A DNA stretch of 64,000 nt from Microbacterium foliorum (lineage in GTDB: Bacteria > Actinomycetota > Actinomycetes > Actinomycetales > Microbacteriaceae), in NCBI RefSeq assembly GCF_006385575.1, contig NZ_CP041040.1, forward strand, positions 1,364,001 through 1,428,000, in the 5' to 3' direction. Positions 25,551-33,195 of the stretch are shown one piece after another. The notes beneath the pieces are model-generated. The model saw only the letters and a program-made list of their open reading frames with translations. It was not told the origin of the DNA and did not search any database. A program made the translations under genes and the position numbers. Numbering within the stretch: the first letter of the stretch is position 1; every line of letters begins with the position of its first letter.

Positions 25551-25883
25551 ATGCTGATCGCCTTCTCCGTCGCACCGAGCGGCGTCCCCTCCGACGGAGC
25601 CGAGCGCTCCGACGCTTCGGTCCATGACGCGGTCGCCGCCGCAGTCCGCGTTGTGCGAGAGTCGGGCCTGCCACACCGGACGACCAGCATGTTCACCGAG
25701 ATCGAGGGCCCGGACTGGGACTCGGTGATGGATGTCGTCAAGCGCGCCACCGAAGCCGTGATGCCCTTCGGGTCGCGGGTGTCGCTCGTGCTCAAGGCCG
25801 ACATCCGCCCCGGCTACGCGGGGGAGCTCGACGCGAAGATCGAGCGGCTCGAAGCGGCGATCGACGACGCGGACACCCCGTAG
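25551..25883 (+). CDS. Thiamine-binding protein, MTH1187/YkoF-like
   Basis: The 110-residue ferredoxin-like protein matches the MTH1187/YkoF-type thiamine- or HMP-binding family: MLIAFSVAPSGV start, HDAVAAAVRVVRESGLPHRTTSMFTEIEG centre and LKADIRPGYAGELDAKIERLE end. It sits 4 bp after the glycosyltransferase gene with GGGAG before its ATG, so it is probably cotranscribed. No thiamine transporter is nearby and no TPP riboswitch precedes it. Its physiological ligand is unproven. Confidence 0.82.
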   Translation: MLIAFSVAPSGVPSDGAERSDASVHDAVAAAVRVVRESGLPHRTTSMFTEIEGPDWDSVMDVVKRATEAVMPFGSRVSLVLKADIRPGYAGELDAKIERLEAAIDDADTP

Positions 25884-25886
25884 ACT
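25881..25886 (+). promoter_or_regulatory. -10 box of the MFS gene, leaderless arrangement
   Basis: TAGACT, 6 nt before GTG 25893. It includes the TAG stop codon of the thiamine-binding gene. Confidence 0.5.
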
Positions 25887-25892
25887 CGACGG

Positions 25893-27113
25893 GTGAATCC
25901 CTCGACTGAATCGAGGGGTGCGGCGAAGTGGGCGCTCCTCTCCCTCGCCATCGGCAGTTTCGGCATCGGCATGACCGAGTTCGTCGTGATGGGCCTGCTG
26001 CCCAACATCGCCGACGAGCTGCTGCCCACGCTGTGGGCCAGCAGCCCTGAAGACGCGCTGAGTCAAGCCGGGTGGCTGATCTCGCTCTACGCGCTCGGCG
26101 TGGTCGTCGGCGCTCCGACGATCGCCGGCTTCGTGGCCCGCTACCCTCGCCACCGGGTCATGATCGGACTGGCGCTGGCACTGACCGTGTTCAATGCGCT
26201 CACGGTGTTCCTGCCGACCTTCGAACTCGTGGGCGCCTCGCGGTTCCTCGCCGGTCTGCCGCACGGCGCCTACTTCGGCATCGGCGCCCTGGTCGCTGCG
26301 GAGGTCATGGGGCCGGGCAACCGCGCCAAGGGCGTGGCCTTCATCCTCACCGGACTGACCGTGGCGAACGTGGTCGGGGTGCCTCTGGGAACCTTCCTCG
26401 GCCAGCTCTGGGGGTGGCGGGCGGCCTTCGCGGTCGTGACTCTCGTCTTCGCCCTGGCGACCGTGTGCATCGCGTTCTTCGTGCCGAAGCACCCGGGCTC
26501 GCCCGGGCGGACCATGCGCGAGGAGCTCGGCGTCTTCCGCATTCCTCAGGTCTGGTTCACCCTGGGCATCGGAGCGATCGGCTTCGGCGGCTTCTTCGCG
26601 GTCTACAGCTACATCGCCCCGCTGGTCACCGAGGTGGCGGGCTCTCCAGAGTGGGCGGTGCCGATCGTGCTCGTGCTCATGGGGCTCGGGATGACAGCGG
26701 GAAACCTCGTCGGCGGACATCTCGCCGACATCGACCTGCGACGCACCCTGCTCTTCGGACTCGCGGCGATGGCCGTGGTGTTCGCTCTCCTCGCCGTGCT
26801 CGCGTTCTGGATCGTCACGCTCGCGCTTCTCGTGTTCGTGGTCGGCTTCGTGTCTTCGGTGCTCAGCCCGACGATCCAGACCCGGCTGATGGATGTAGCC
26901 GGAGACAACCAGTCGATCGCCGCAGCAATGAACCACTCTGCGCTCAACATCGGCAACAGCCTCGGAGCGTTCCTCGGCGGAGTGGTGATCGCCGCCGGCT
27001 GGGGCTTCGTCGCGCCGTCATGGACCGGGGCGGCGCTCGCGGTCGCCGGCCTCGTGATCGCCCTGTTGTCGTATCGCTCGGAGGCGCGCAGACCGGCGCT
27101 CGCTGCGGTGTGA
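25893..27113 (+). CDS. MFS transporter, AraJ/Cmx-like DHA1 drug exporter
   Basis: The 406-residue protein has twelve predicted transmembrane helices. The N-terminal GSFGIGMTEFVVMGLLPNI and LPHGAYFGIGALVAAEV segments mark the AraJ/Cmx (DHA1) group, which includes sugar-efflux and chloramphenicol exporters. The GTG at 25893 has TAGACT 6 nt upstream. A 7 bp inverted repeat covers codons 3-9. Substrate cannot be inferred from sequence, and resistance should not be assumed. Confidence 0.88.
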   Translation: MNPSTESRGAAKWALLSLAIGSFGIGMTEFVVMGLLPNIADELLPTLWASSPEDALSQAGWLISLYALGVVVGAPTIAGFVARYPRHRVMIGLALALTVFNALTVFLPTFELVGASRFLAGLPHGAYFGIGALVAAEVMGPGNRAKGVAFILTGLTVANVVGVPLGTFLGQLWGWRAAFAVVTLVFALATVCIAFFVPKHPGSPGRTMREELGVFRIPQVWFTLGIGAIGFGGFFAVYSYIAPLVTEVAGSPEWAVPIVLVLMGLGMTAGNLVGGHLADIDLRRTLLFGLAAMAVVFALLAVLAFWIVTLALLVFVVGFVSSVLSPTIQTRLMDVAGDNQSIAAAMNHSALNIGNSLGAFLGGVVIAAGWGFVAPSWTGAALAVAGLVIALLSYRSEARRPALAAV

Positions 27114-27129
27114 GCGGTAGTCCGCCTCG

Positions 27130-27135
27130 TAGAGT
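27130..27135 (+). promoter_or_regulatory. -10 box of the NUDIX gene, leaderless arrangement
   Basis: TAGAGT, 6 nt before GTG 27142. Confidence 0.5.
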
Positions 27136-27141
27136 GGGGCC

Positions 27142-27756
27142 GTGACCGACATCGACGATCTGCCCGTCGCCGGGACAGCCGTGCTGCTACGCGCCACGGT
27201 CGAGGGCTTCGCCGTCCTGCTGATGCGCCGGCCGGATCGAGGGTCGTTCGCTGGCGCCTGGGTGTTCCCCGGCGGCAAGGTGGAGTCGTCCGACCGCCGA
27301 GTGGGGGCGGATGAGAGCGACGATGCGCGCCGCGCGGCGGTTCGCGAGACGGCGGAGGAGGTCGGTCTGATCATCAGCGATCCCGTGGTGCTGTCGCGCT
27401 GGCAGCCCCCGGTCGAGGCGCCCATCCGTATCCGGACCTGGTTCTTCCTCGCCTCAGTGCCCGACGACGAACTGCGGTTCTCGGTCGACGAGGTCGTCGA
27501 CGCGATGTGGCTGAGCCCGGCAGAAGCCCTGTCGAGGCATGCGACGGGGGAGTGGACGCTCTTCCCGCCGACCTGGGTCACACTGCATCAGCTGAGTCGC
27601 TTCGCATCCGTCGATGCAGCTCTCGCCTCCGCCGGGGTGGCGCAGCACTTCTCTACCCGTGTGGTCGATTCGCCTCAGGGCAGGGACTTCGAGTGGGACG
27701 GCCTTCGTCTGCGCACCGGTTCGCGGCCCTGGACGATCGACGAGAGCTACAGCTAG
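27142..27756 (+). CDS. NUDIX hydrolase, NUDT7/NUDT19-like
   Basis: The 204-residue protein contains a NUDIX fold with GGKVE (44-48) and RETAEEVG (68-75). The segment between the two halves of the Nudix box is longer than in the classical GX5EX7REUXEEXGU. Such an expanded box occurs in the coenzyme A and acyl-CoA diphosphatases (NUDT7/NUDT19 type). The C-terminal half (WTLFPPTWVTLHQLSRF) resembles those proteins too. The stop overlaps the stop of convergent metX by 3-4 bases. Substrate is inferred, not shown. Confidence 0.85.
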   Translation: MTDIDDLPVAGTAVLLRATVEGFAVLLMRRPDRGSFAGAWVFPGGKVESSDRRVGADESDDARRAAVRETAEEVGLIISDPVVLSRWQPPVEAPIRIRTWFFLASVPDDELRFSVDEVVDAMWLSPAEALSRHATGEWTLFPPTWVTLHQLSRFASVDAALASAGVAQHFSTRVVDSPQGRDFEWDGLRLRTGSRPWTIDESYS

Positions 27757-28961
27757 CTCGCGAGCAGCCGTCGCAGGTTGCTGCCGACCGCCTCGGTCTC
27801 GATGAGGAATCCATCGTGACCGAAGTCGCTGGTCAGCACCACCGCTTCAGTGCCGTCGAGGGTGTTCGGGATGCTCCGGGCGATGCGGTGCTGGCCGTCG
27901 ACGGGGAAGAGCCTGTCGCTGTCGATCCCCAGCACGAGCGTCGTGGCGGTCACGGAGCGCAGTGCTTCTTCGACGCCGCCGCGGTCACGGCCGACGTCAT
28001 GAGAGTTCATTGCCTCGACGAGGGTGATGTAGCTGTTCGCATCGAAACGGCGGGTGAACTTGTTGCCGTGGAAGTCGAGGTACGACTCGACCGCGAAGCG
28101 ACCACCATGACCGAGAGGCGACACCCCCGACTGCCACGAACGCTGGAATCGCTGGTTGAGCTCGATCGGGCTGCGGTAGTTCAGCAGTGCCATGCGCCGG
28201 GCGAGGGCCAGGCCGCGATGCGGGCCGTCGCCGTCGCCCAGGTCGTAATACTCGCCGCCCTGGAACCGCGGGTCCATGCGGATGGTCTCGAGCTGCACCG
28301 TGTTCAGGGCTATCTGATCGGCTGTCGTGACCGGCGGCGACGAGAGCACCGCGAGGCGGGCGACGCGCTCAGGGTGCGTGACGGCCCATTCGAGCGCGTG
28401 CATCCCGCCCATGGACCCTCCGACCACGGCTGCCCAGGTGTCGATGCCGAGGGAATCGGCGAGGCGGACCTGTGCCGCCACCTGGTCGCGGATGGTCAGA
28501 TAGGGGAAGCGGGATGCCCACTCGTATCCGGAGGGCGCGATGCTGGCCGGTCCCGTGGAGCCCTGGCATCCGCCGAGCATGTTCGGCGCGATCACGAACC
28601 AGCGGTCGGTGTCGAGCGGCGCTCCCGGCCCAGTGACGTCCTCCCACCAGCCTGCGGTCGGATGCCCGGCTCCGGCGCCGCCCCGCACGTGGCTGTCGCC
28701 GGTGAGCGCGTGGAGCACGAGGATCGCGTTGTCGCGGGCGTGGTTCAACTCGCCCCACGTCTCGAATGCGAGACGGATGCCGGGGAGTTCGGCGCCGCTC
28801 TCGGTCGGGAAGGCGCCGAACGAGGCGAAGCTGCGTCCGCCCGCCGGGTCTCCGTCGCGCCAGGCGCCGGTCGCGGGCGGTCGTGCGCGAAGCAGACGCA
28901 CGTCGGCCTCCGTCACGGGCGCCGAGGGCACCGTGTCTTCAGAGGTCGTCTGCCAGTCCAT
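27753..28961 (-). CDS. metX: Homoserine O-acetyltransferase
   Basis: This 402-residue alpha/beta-hydrolase transfers acetyl from acetyl-CoA to homoserine, the first committed step to methionine. The nucleophile is S183 in VVGGSMGGMHALEW, the oxyanion region is LHALTGDSHVRG, and the catalytic histidine is in DFGHDGFL near the end. NMLGGCQGSTGP is a family hallmark. It works with metY, encoded 2.5 kb away on the same strand but separated by a nuclease-like gene. GAGAAT lies 6 nt before its ATG. Confidence 0.95.
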   Translation of the reverse strand: MDWQTTSEDTVPSAPVTEADVRLLRARPPATGAWRDGDPAGGRSFASFGAFPTESGAELPGIRLAFETWGELNHARDNAILVLHALTGDSHVRGGAGAGHPTAGWWEDVTGPGAPLDTDRWFVIAPNMLGGCQGSTGPASIAPSGYEWASRFPYLTIRDQVAAQVRLADSLGIDTWAAVVGGSMGGMHALEWAVTHPERVARLAVLSSPPVTTADQIALNTVQLETIRMDPRFQGGEYYDLGDGDGPHRGLALARRMALLNYRSPIELNQRFQRSWQSGVSPLGHGGRFAVESYLDFHGNKFTRRFDANSYITLVEAMNSHDVGRDRGGVEEALRSVTATTLVLGIDSDRLFPVDGQHRIARSIPNTLDGTEAVVLTSDFGHDGFLIETEAVGSNLRRLLAS

Positions 28962-28967
28962 GCTCCC

Positions 28968-28973
28968 ATTCTC
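28968..28973 (-). promoter_or_regulatory. -10-like box of metX
   Basis: GAGAAT on the minus strand, 6 nt before ATG 28961, within a 15-mer identical to the start region at 5364-5378. Confidence 0.35.
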
Positions 28974-29047
28974 GCCTGGTACCGCGATCCGTCGGACGCA
29001 CGTTACGTACCCGGGTGTCGCCCAGGAGGATCGGCCGCCGCTCGGTG

Positions 29048-30010
29048 TCAGAGAGTGAGGGTCGTCACGGTCGCCAGGTGATCGCTGCTGCCGGCTCGCA
29101 TCGTCGTGGAGCCGAGCACGTCCAGGCCGCGCACGAAGACGTGATCGATCCTGGCGAGCGGCAGCCCCGCGGGCCAGGTGAACCCGAGGGTGCCGTCGGT
29201 CGGTCTGACCCAGTCGAGCTGCGACCGGATGGCACCCAGGGCCGGGTCGGCAGAGGCGGCGTTGAAGTCGCCGACGACGACGATGGACTCGGCGGTGTCG
29301 GCAGCGACGGCATCGGCGATACCCGACAGCATCGCATCCCGGTCGTTCTGCACGCCTGGTCGCACTGAGGCCGCGTGCATGACGTACACGACGACGTCGG
29401 CATCCGGCGCGTTCACCACCACGCGTAGCGCGCGCTTCCAGTCGAGCCCGAGCGACAGTGCCTGAGCATCGGCGATGGGGAGGCGGCTCCAGACGGCGAC
29501 CGTACCGATCGCGTAGGAGTGCGGGTAGTCAGCCGCGAGCGTGTCCCGTGCGGCGGCGAGGCTGTCGGCGTCGAGCTCCGTCAGCGCGATCACGTCGGCA
29601 CCGGAGGCGGCGAGGTCGGCCGCGGATTCGGCTGCGCCGCCGGAGTGTGCGCGCACGTTCTGGCTGACGATCTCGACGGTCGACGTCTGCTCGGCGGCAC
29701 CCGATGCGAAGCCGGGAGCGGAGGGTGCGATCGCGAGCACCCAGACGAGGATGGGCGCGAGTAGCACCAGGACGACACGGCGGACTCGGATCAGTGCGAT
29801 CACCGACAGGACTCCGAGCGCGAGGCCGCACCACGGAAGGAGAGCGGCGGCCGCGGTGCCCACGAATCCGGGGATCCAGACGCCGACGACCATGGCCAGC
29901 ACCACGAGCCCTGCGACGGCGATGATGCGCCCCGCGCGCGCGTGCGAGCGTCGGTGGGTCGGCGAACTCGTCGTGGCGGTGATCGTGACCTCCTCGGGCA
30001 GGCTTCTCAT
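29048..30010 (-). CDS. Membrane-anchored endonuclease/exonuclease/phosphatase-family protein
   Basis: The 320-residue protein has about three N-terminal transmembrane helices (near 25-100) followed by an exported EEP-fold domain. Catalytic segments are IVSQNVRAH, ALTELDADS (metal-binding Glu), VVGDFNAAS and the terminal SSDHLATV. Relatives act on nucleic acids, sphingomyelin or inositol phosphates; the substrate here is unknown. I chose ATG 30010 because the longer frame runs through the metY terminator. No good Shine-Dalgarno is visible. It is inserted between metY and metX, with no obvious link to methionine. Confidence 0.83.
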   Translation of the reverse strand: MRSLPEEVTITATTSSPTHRRSHARAGRIIAVAGLVVLAMVVGVWIPGFVGTAAAALLPWCGLALGVLSVIALIRVRRVVLVLLAPILVWVLAIAPSAPGFASGAAEQTSTVEIVSQNVRAHSGGAAESAADLAASGADVIALTELDADSLAAARDTLAADYPHSYAIGTVAVWSRLPIADAQALSLGLDWKRALRVVVNAPDADVVVYVMHAASVRPGVQNDRDAMLSGIADAVAADTAESIVVVGDFNAASADPALGAIRSQLDWVRPTDGTLGFTWPAGLPLARIDHVFVRGLDVLGSTTMRAGSSDHLATVTTLTL

Positions 30011-30055
30011 TCTCGACCGAGCTGTCTGTGCACCTGCCGTACGCGCCCGAAACGA

Positions 30056-30089
30056 GCAGGTGCCCCGAGCCGAAGCCCGGGGCACCTGC
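30056..30089 (-). terminator. Terminator after metY
   Basis: A perfect 12 bp stem (30056-30067 with 30078-30089, GCAGGTGCCCCG arm) and a 10 nt loop lie 18 bases past the metY stop. No long T-run follows. Confidence 0.75.
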
Positions 30090-30106
30090 TGCATCCGATG
30101 GGTGGG

Positions 30107-31429
30107 TCAGGCGCGAGCGGCCTCCGACACACGGCGCGCCGCGGCGAGTGCCTCATCGAGGTCGGCCTTGAGGTCGTCGATGTTCTCGATGCCTACCGAC
30201 AGGCGCACAAGACCGGGAGTGACGCCGGCCGTGAGCTGCTGCTCGGGCGTGAGCTGTGCGTGCGTGGTCGATGCCGGGTGGATCACGAGCGAGCGCACGT
30301 CGCCGATGTTCGCGAGGTGGCTGAAGAGCGACAGGCTGTTCACGAACTCGCGACCGGCCTCGACGCCGCCCTTGAGTTCGAACGACAGCACCGCGCCGAC
30401 GCCCTTGGGTGCGTACTGGTTCGCCTTGGCGTACCAGGGGGAAGAGGGCAGGCCCGAGTAGTTGACCGACGCGACATCTTCGCGGCCGTCCAGCCACTCG
30501 GCGATCTCCTGAGCGTTCTGCACGTGGCGCTCGATGCGCAGCGACAGGGTCTCGATGCCCTGGATGAGGTTCCAGGCGCTCTGCGGTGCGATGGCCGAGC
30601 CGAGGTCGCGGAGCAGCTGCACGCGAGCCTTGATGATGTAGGCGAGCGGGTCGCCGACCGCAGCGGTGTAGCTGGCGCCGTGGTACGAGGGGTCGGGTTC
30701 GGTGAGCCCGGGGAACTTCTCGACGTTCTTCGACCACTCGAAGGTGCCGCCGTCGATGATCGCGCCGCCGATGGTGGTGCCGTGGCCGCCGAGGAACTTG
30801 GTCACGGAGTGCACGACGATGTCGGCGCCGTGCTCGAACGGGCGGATCAGATACGGGGTGGCGATCGTGTTGTCCACGATCAGCGGCACGCCGCCTTCGT
30901 GCGCCACGTCTGCGACGGTGCGGATGTCGAGGATGTTGATCTGCGGGTTGCCGATGGTCTCCGCGAAGAACAGCTTGGTGTTCGGGCGGACGGCGCGGCG
31001 CCATTCCTCGGGGTCGTCCTGGTTCTCGACGAACGTGACCTCGATGCCGAGCTTCGCGAGCGTGTACTTGAACAGGTTGTAGGTGCCGCCGTAGATCGAG
31101 CTCGACGACACGATGTGGTCGCCGGCCTCGGCGATGTTGAGCACCGCGAACGTCGATGCGGCCTGACCGCTGGCGAGGACGAGGGCGCCGGTGCCCCCTT
31201 CGAGTGCCGCGAGGCGCTGTTCCAGGACATCCTGGGTCGGGTTCTGGATGCGGGTGTAGATGTTGCCGAACTCGGCCAGCGCGAACAGGTTCGCCGCGTG
31301 GTCGGCACTGTCGAACACATACGACGTGGTCTGGTAGATCGGCGTTGCGCGGGCCTTGGTCACCGGGTCGGGAGCAGCTCCGGAGTGGATCTGCTTCGTC
31401 TCGAAACGCCAGGTCTCGGGTGCGGACAT
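30107..31429 (-). CDS. metY: O-acetylhomoserine sulfhydrylase
   Basis: The 440-residue PLP enzyme makes homocysteine from O-acetylhomoserine and sulfide. It has the Cys/Met-metabolism fold: TPIYQTTSYVF near residue 30, SGQAASTFA, the PLP-stacking SSSIYGGTYNLF, and the Schiff-base lysine K211 in HSVTKFLGGHGTTIGG. The ATG at 31429 follows AGGGGGAA. A TTGACA-like -35 and TACTGT-like -10 lie 53-79 nt upstream. It forms a functional pair with metX, but the two are not directly adjacent. Confidence 0.95.
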   Translation of the reverse strand: MSAPETWRFETKQIHSGAAPDPVTKARATPIYQTTSYVFDSADHAANLFALAEFGNIYTRIQNPTQDVLEQRLAALEGGTGALVLASGQAASTFAVLNIAEAGDHIVSSSSIYGGTYNLFKYTLAKLGIEVTFVENQDDPEEWRRAVRPNTKLFFAETIGNPQINILDIRTVADVAHEGGVPLIVDNTIATPYLIRPFEHGADIVVHSVTKFLGGHGTTIGGAIIDGGTFEWSKNVEKFPGLTEPDPSYHGASYTAAVGDPLAYIIKARVQLLRDLGSAIAPQSAWNLIQGIETLSLRIERHVQNAQEIAEWLDGREDVASVNYSGLPSSPWYAKANQYAPKGVGAVLSFELKGGVEAGREFVNSLSLFSHLANIGDVRSLVIHPASTTHAQLTPEQQLTAGVTPGLVRLSVGIENIDDLKADLDEALAAARRVSEAARA

Positions 31430-31481
31430 GTGTTCCCCCTGGAACTGTTGGAAGGTCGGTTCGACTGATGTCGTTGATGCG

Positions 31482-31508
31482 ACAGTACGGAACATCGACG
31501 GCTGTCAA
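31482..31508 (-). promoter_or_regulatory. Putative sigma-A promoter of metY
   Basis: On the minus strand TTGACA (31508-31503) and TACTGT (31487-31482) are separated by 15 nt, slightly short. I see no SAM riboswitch fold or McbR-type TAGAC-N6-GTCTA box. Confidence 0.4.
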
Positions 31509-31570
31509 CAGCGGGTGGGAAATGTGACGTAATGAATCCGGATCGAATCCGCAGGTCGAGGATCGGGGAG

Positions 31571-32161
31571 TCAGCCCTGTGTCAGCAGTCGCGCCGCCCA
31601 CGTGCGAGCGATCGCGAACGGCTCGGCGAACGTCGTCATCCCGACCGTCACGATCGCGCCCTCGTACAGCAGCATCATCGCCTGCGCCAACGCGCGAGGA
31701 TCGGGGGCTCCCGCCTCGGCGCAGAGCTCCTCGAACACGTCGAGCAGCCAGACCTTCTGGCGGGAGACCTCGGGGAACACCGGGTGCTCGTCGTTGCCGT
31801 CGCCGATCTCCGCCCGCGCGTTGATCGCGCTGCATCCCTTCGGGCTGTTCTCGTCGGACCAGGAGATCGCCGCATCGAAGATCGCGAGCACGCGATCGGG
31901 GCCGGGTTCGGGCACGCGCGAGAGATGTGCGGCCACATGCTCTCGCCAGCGAGCGTCGCGGTGCTGGAGGTAGGAGACGACGAGCGCCTCCTTCGAGCCG
32001 AAACGGTCGTAGAGAGTCTTCTTCGTGACGCCGGCCGCCTCGGCGATCGTGTCGACGCCGACCGCGTGGATGCCGCGTTCGTAGAAGAGCCGCGACGCGG
32101 CGTCGAGGACGCGTCGCCCTCCGGGGGTGAGCGGTGCGAGCTCGGGAACGGACTGCGTCAT
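31571..32161 (-). CDS. TetR-family repressor, divergent to an EamA exporter
   Basis: The 196-residue regulator has an N-terminal TetR HTH (about 12-60: AASRLFYERGIHAVGVDTIAEAAGVTKKTLYDRFGSKEAL) and an all-helical ligand domain with C109-S-A-I-N in the middle. It is transcribed away from the EamA gene, and the 33 bp between the two start codons contains a perfect palindrome that should be its operator. Its own -10 (TATAGT) lies within that palindrome 7 nt before the ATG, so its mRNA is likely leaderless and autorepressed. Confidence 0.9.
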   Translation of the reverse strand: MTQSVPELAPLTPGGRRVLDAASRLFYERGIHAVGVDTIAEAAGVTKKTLYDRFGSKEALVVSYLQHRDARWREHVAAHLSRVPEPGPDRVLAIFDAAISWSDENSPKGCSAINARAEIGDGNDEHPVFPEVSRQKVWLLDVFEELCAEAGAPDPRALAQAMMLLYEGAIVTVGMTTFAEPFAIARTWAARLLTQG

Positions 32162-32166
32162 GCGAT

Positions 32167-32190
32167 CGACTATACCAGTCTGTATAGTCG
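32167..32190. promoter_or_regulatory. TetR operator containing both divergent -10 boxes
   Basis: A perfect inverted repeat CGACTATAC-N6-GTATAGTCG. TATAGT occurs once on each strand inside it (32183-32188 plus, 32174-32169 minus), 6 nt and 7 nt before the two ATGs. One bound dimer could block both promoters. Confidence 0.82.
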
Positions 32191-32194
32191 GAGC

Positions 32195-33169
32195 ATGAGT
32201 AAACAGATCGGTCTACTTTGCTCGGTGATGACGGTGGTCGCCGCCGTCGCGTTCATCGTCACCTGGAGTTCGGGATTCATCATTCCTGCGTACGCCACGG
32301 TGGACGTGTCGCCGCTGACGCTCCTCGTGTGGCGGTTCGTGCCTCTGGCGGTCGTCCTCCTGGCCGTCCTCCGGCTCACGGGTGGGGCGAAGGGGCTGAG
32401 CGCTCGCGATCTGCGCACACAGGCCACGATCGGGCTCTTCGCGCAGTTCGGATACTGTCTCGCGGTCTACGGCGCCGTCGCGGCAGGCATCGCGACAGGC
32501 ACGGTCGCCCTCATCGACGCGGTGCAGCCACTCGTCGTGGCTGTGCTCGTCGGCCCGGTGCTCGGTCTGCGCGTGCGAGGTGCGCAATGGGCTGGGCTCG
32601 TGATCGGAGCGGTCGGCGTGCTCCTCGTGGTGCGTTCACAGTTCGGGTCATCGGAGGCTTCTCCGGTGGCGTATCTCCTGCCGGCCGTCGCGATGGTCTG
32701 CCTCATCCTCGGCACCCTGCTGCAGCGCAGGTCGGCGGTGACGAGTGGTGTGCTCCTCACACTGACGATCCATGTGACGATGACCGCGGTGCTGCTCCTG
32801 GTGATCGCGGCCGTGACCGGAACCCTGGTTCCGCCGGCATCCGCCTCGTTCTGGCTCGCCGTCGTGCTCACCGCCGTGTTCCCGACCCTCGCCGCCTACG
32901 GTCTGTACTGGTGGCTGCTGCGGCGAGTGGGCATCACCGCGTTGCAGGCTCTGCTCTTCCTGATCGCCCCCGCGACGTCACTCGCCGGCAGCATCCTGCT
33001 GGGAGAGTCGATCACCATCGTCACCGTCGCAGGGTTCGTCCTGTGCGGAATCGGCGTCGCGGTGGTGCTCACCAGCGAGGCGAGGTCGCAGGGGGCGACA
33101 GAGAGGTCGCACGGAACGACCGCGAGGTCGGCCGGAAAGTGCGACGTGGCGGCGCACGACGCGAGATAG
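32195..33169 (+). CDS. EamA/DMT-family metabolite exporter
   Basis: The 324-residue membrane protein has ten predicted transmembrane helices in two EamA repeats (SSGFIIPAYATVDVSPLTLLVWRF at the N-terminus; LFLIAPATSLAGSILLGESI in the second). Such proteins export amino acids, nucleosides or other metabolites. The ATG at 32195 sits 6 nt after a -10 box inside the TetR operator. The hydrophilic C-terminal tail is made of three 7-residue units (RSQGATE, RSHGTTA, RSAGKCD) encoded by a 21 nt tandem repeat. Substrate unknown. Confidence 0.88.
   Translation: MSKQIGLLCSVMTVVAAVAFIVTWSSGFIIPAYATVDVSPLTLLVWRFVPLAVVLLAVLRLTGGAKGLSARDLRTQATIGLFAQFGYCLAVYGAVAAGIATGTVALIDAVQPLVVAVLVGPVLGLRVRGAQWAGLVIGAVGVLLVVRSQFGSSEASPVAYLLPAVAMVCLILGTLLQRRSAVTSGVLLTLTIHVTMTAVLLLVIAAVTGTLVPPASASFWLAVVLTAVFPTLAAYGLYWWLLRRVGITALQALLFLIAPATSLAGSILLGESITIVTVAGFVLCGIGVAVVLTSEARSQGATERSHGTTARSAGKCDVAAHDAR
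33080..33142 (+). repeat. Three copies of a 21 nt tandem repeat in the EamA tail
   Basis: Units 33080-33100, 33101-33121 and 33122-33142 share GAGGTCGC/GAGGTCGG cores and keep the reading frame. The third copy is the most divergent. Confidence 0.7.
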
Positions 33170-33183
33170 TCGCCGGAACATCG

Positions 33184-33189
33184 TACGGT
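33184..33189 (+). promoter_or_regulatory. -10 box of the SDR gene
   Basis: TACGGT, 6 nt before ATG 33196. The gap is GGAGGA. Confidence 0.4.
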
Positions 33190-33195
33190 GGAGGA

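Noticed and set aside
31430..31570. SAM riboswitch or McbR operator upstream of metY
   Set aside because: I found no k-turn/helix pattern of a SAM riboswitch and no TAGAC-N6-GTCTA box.
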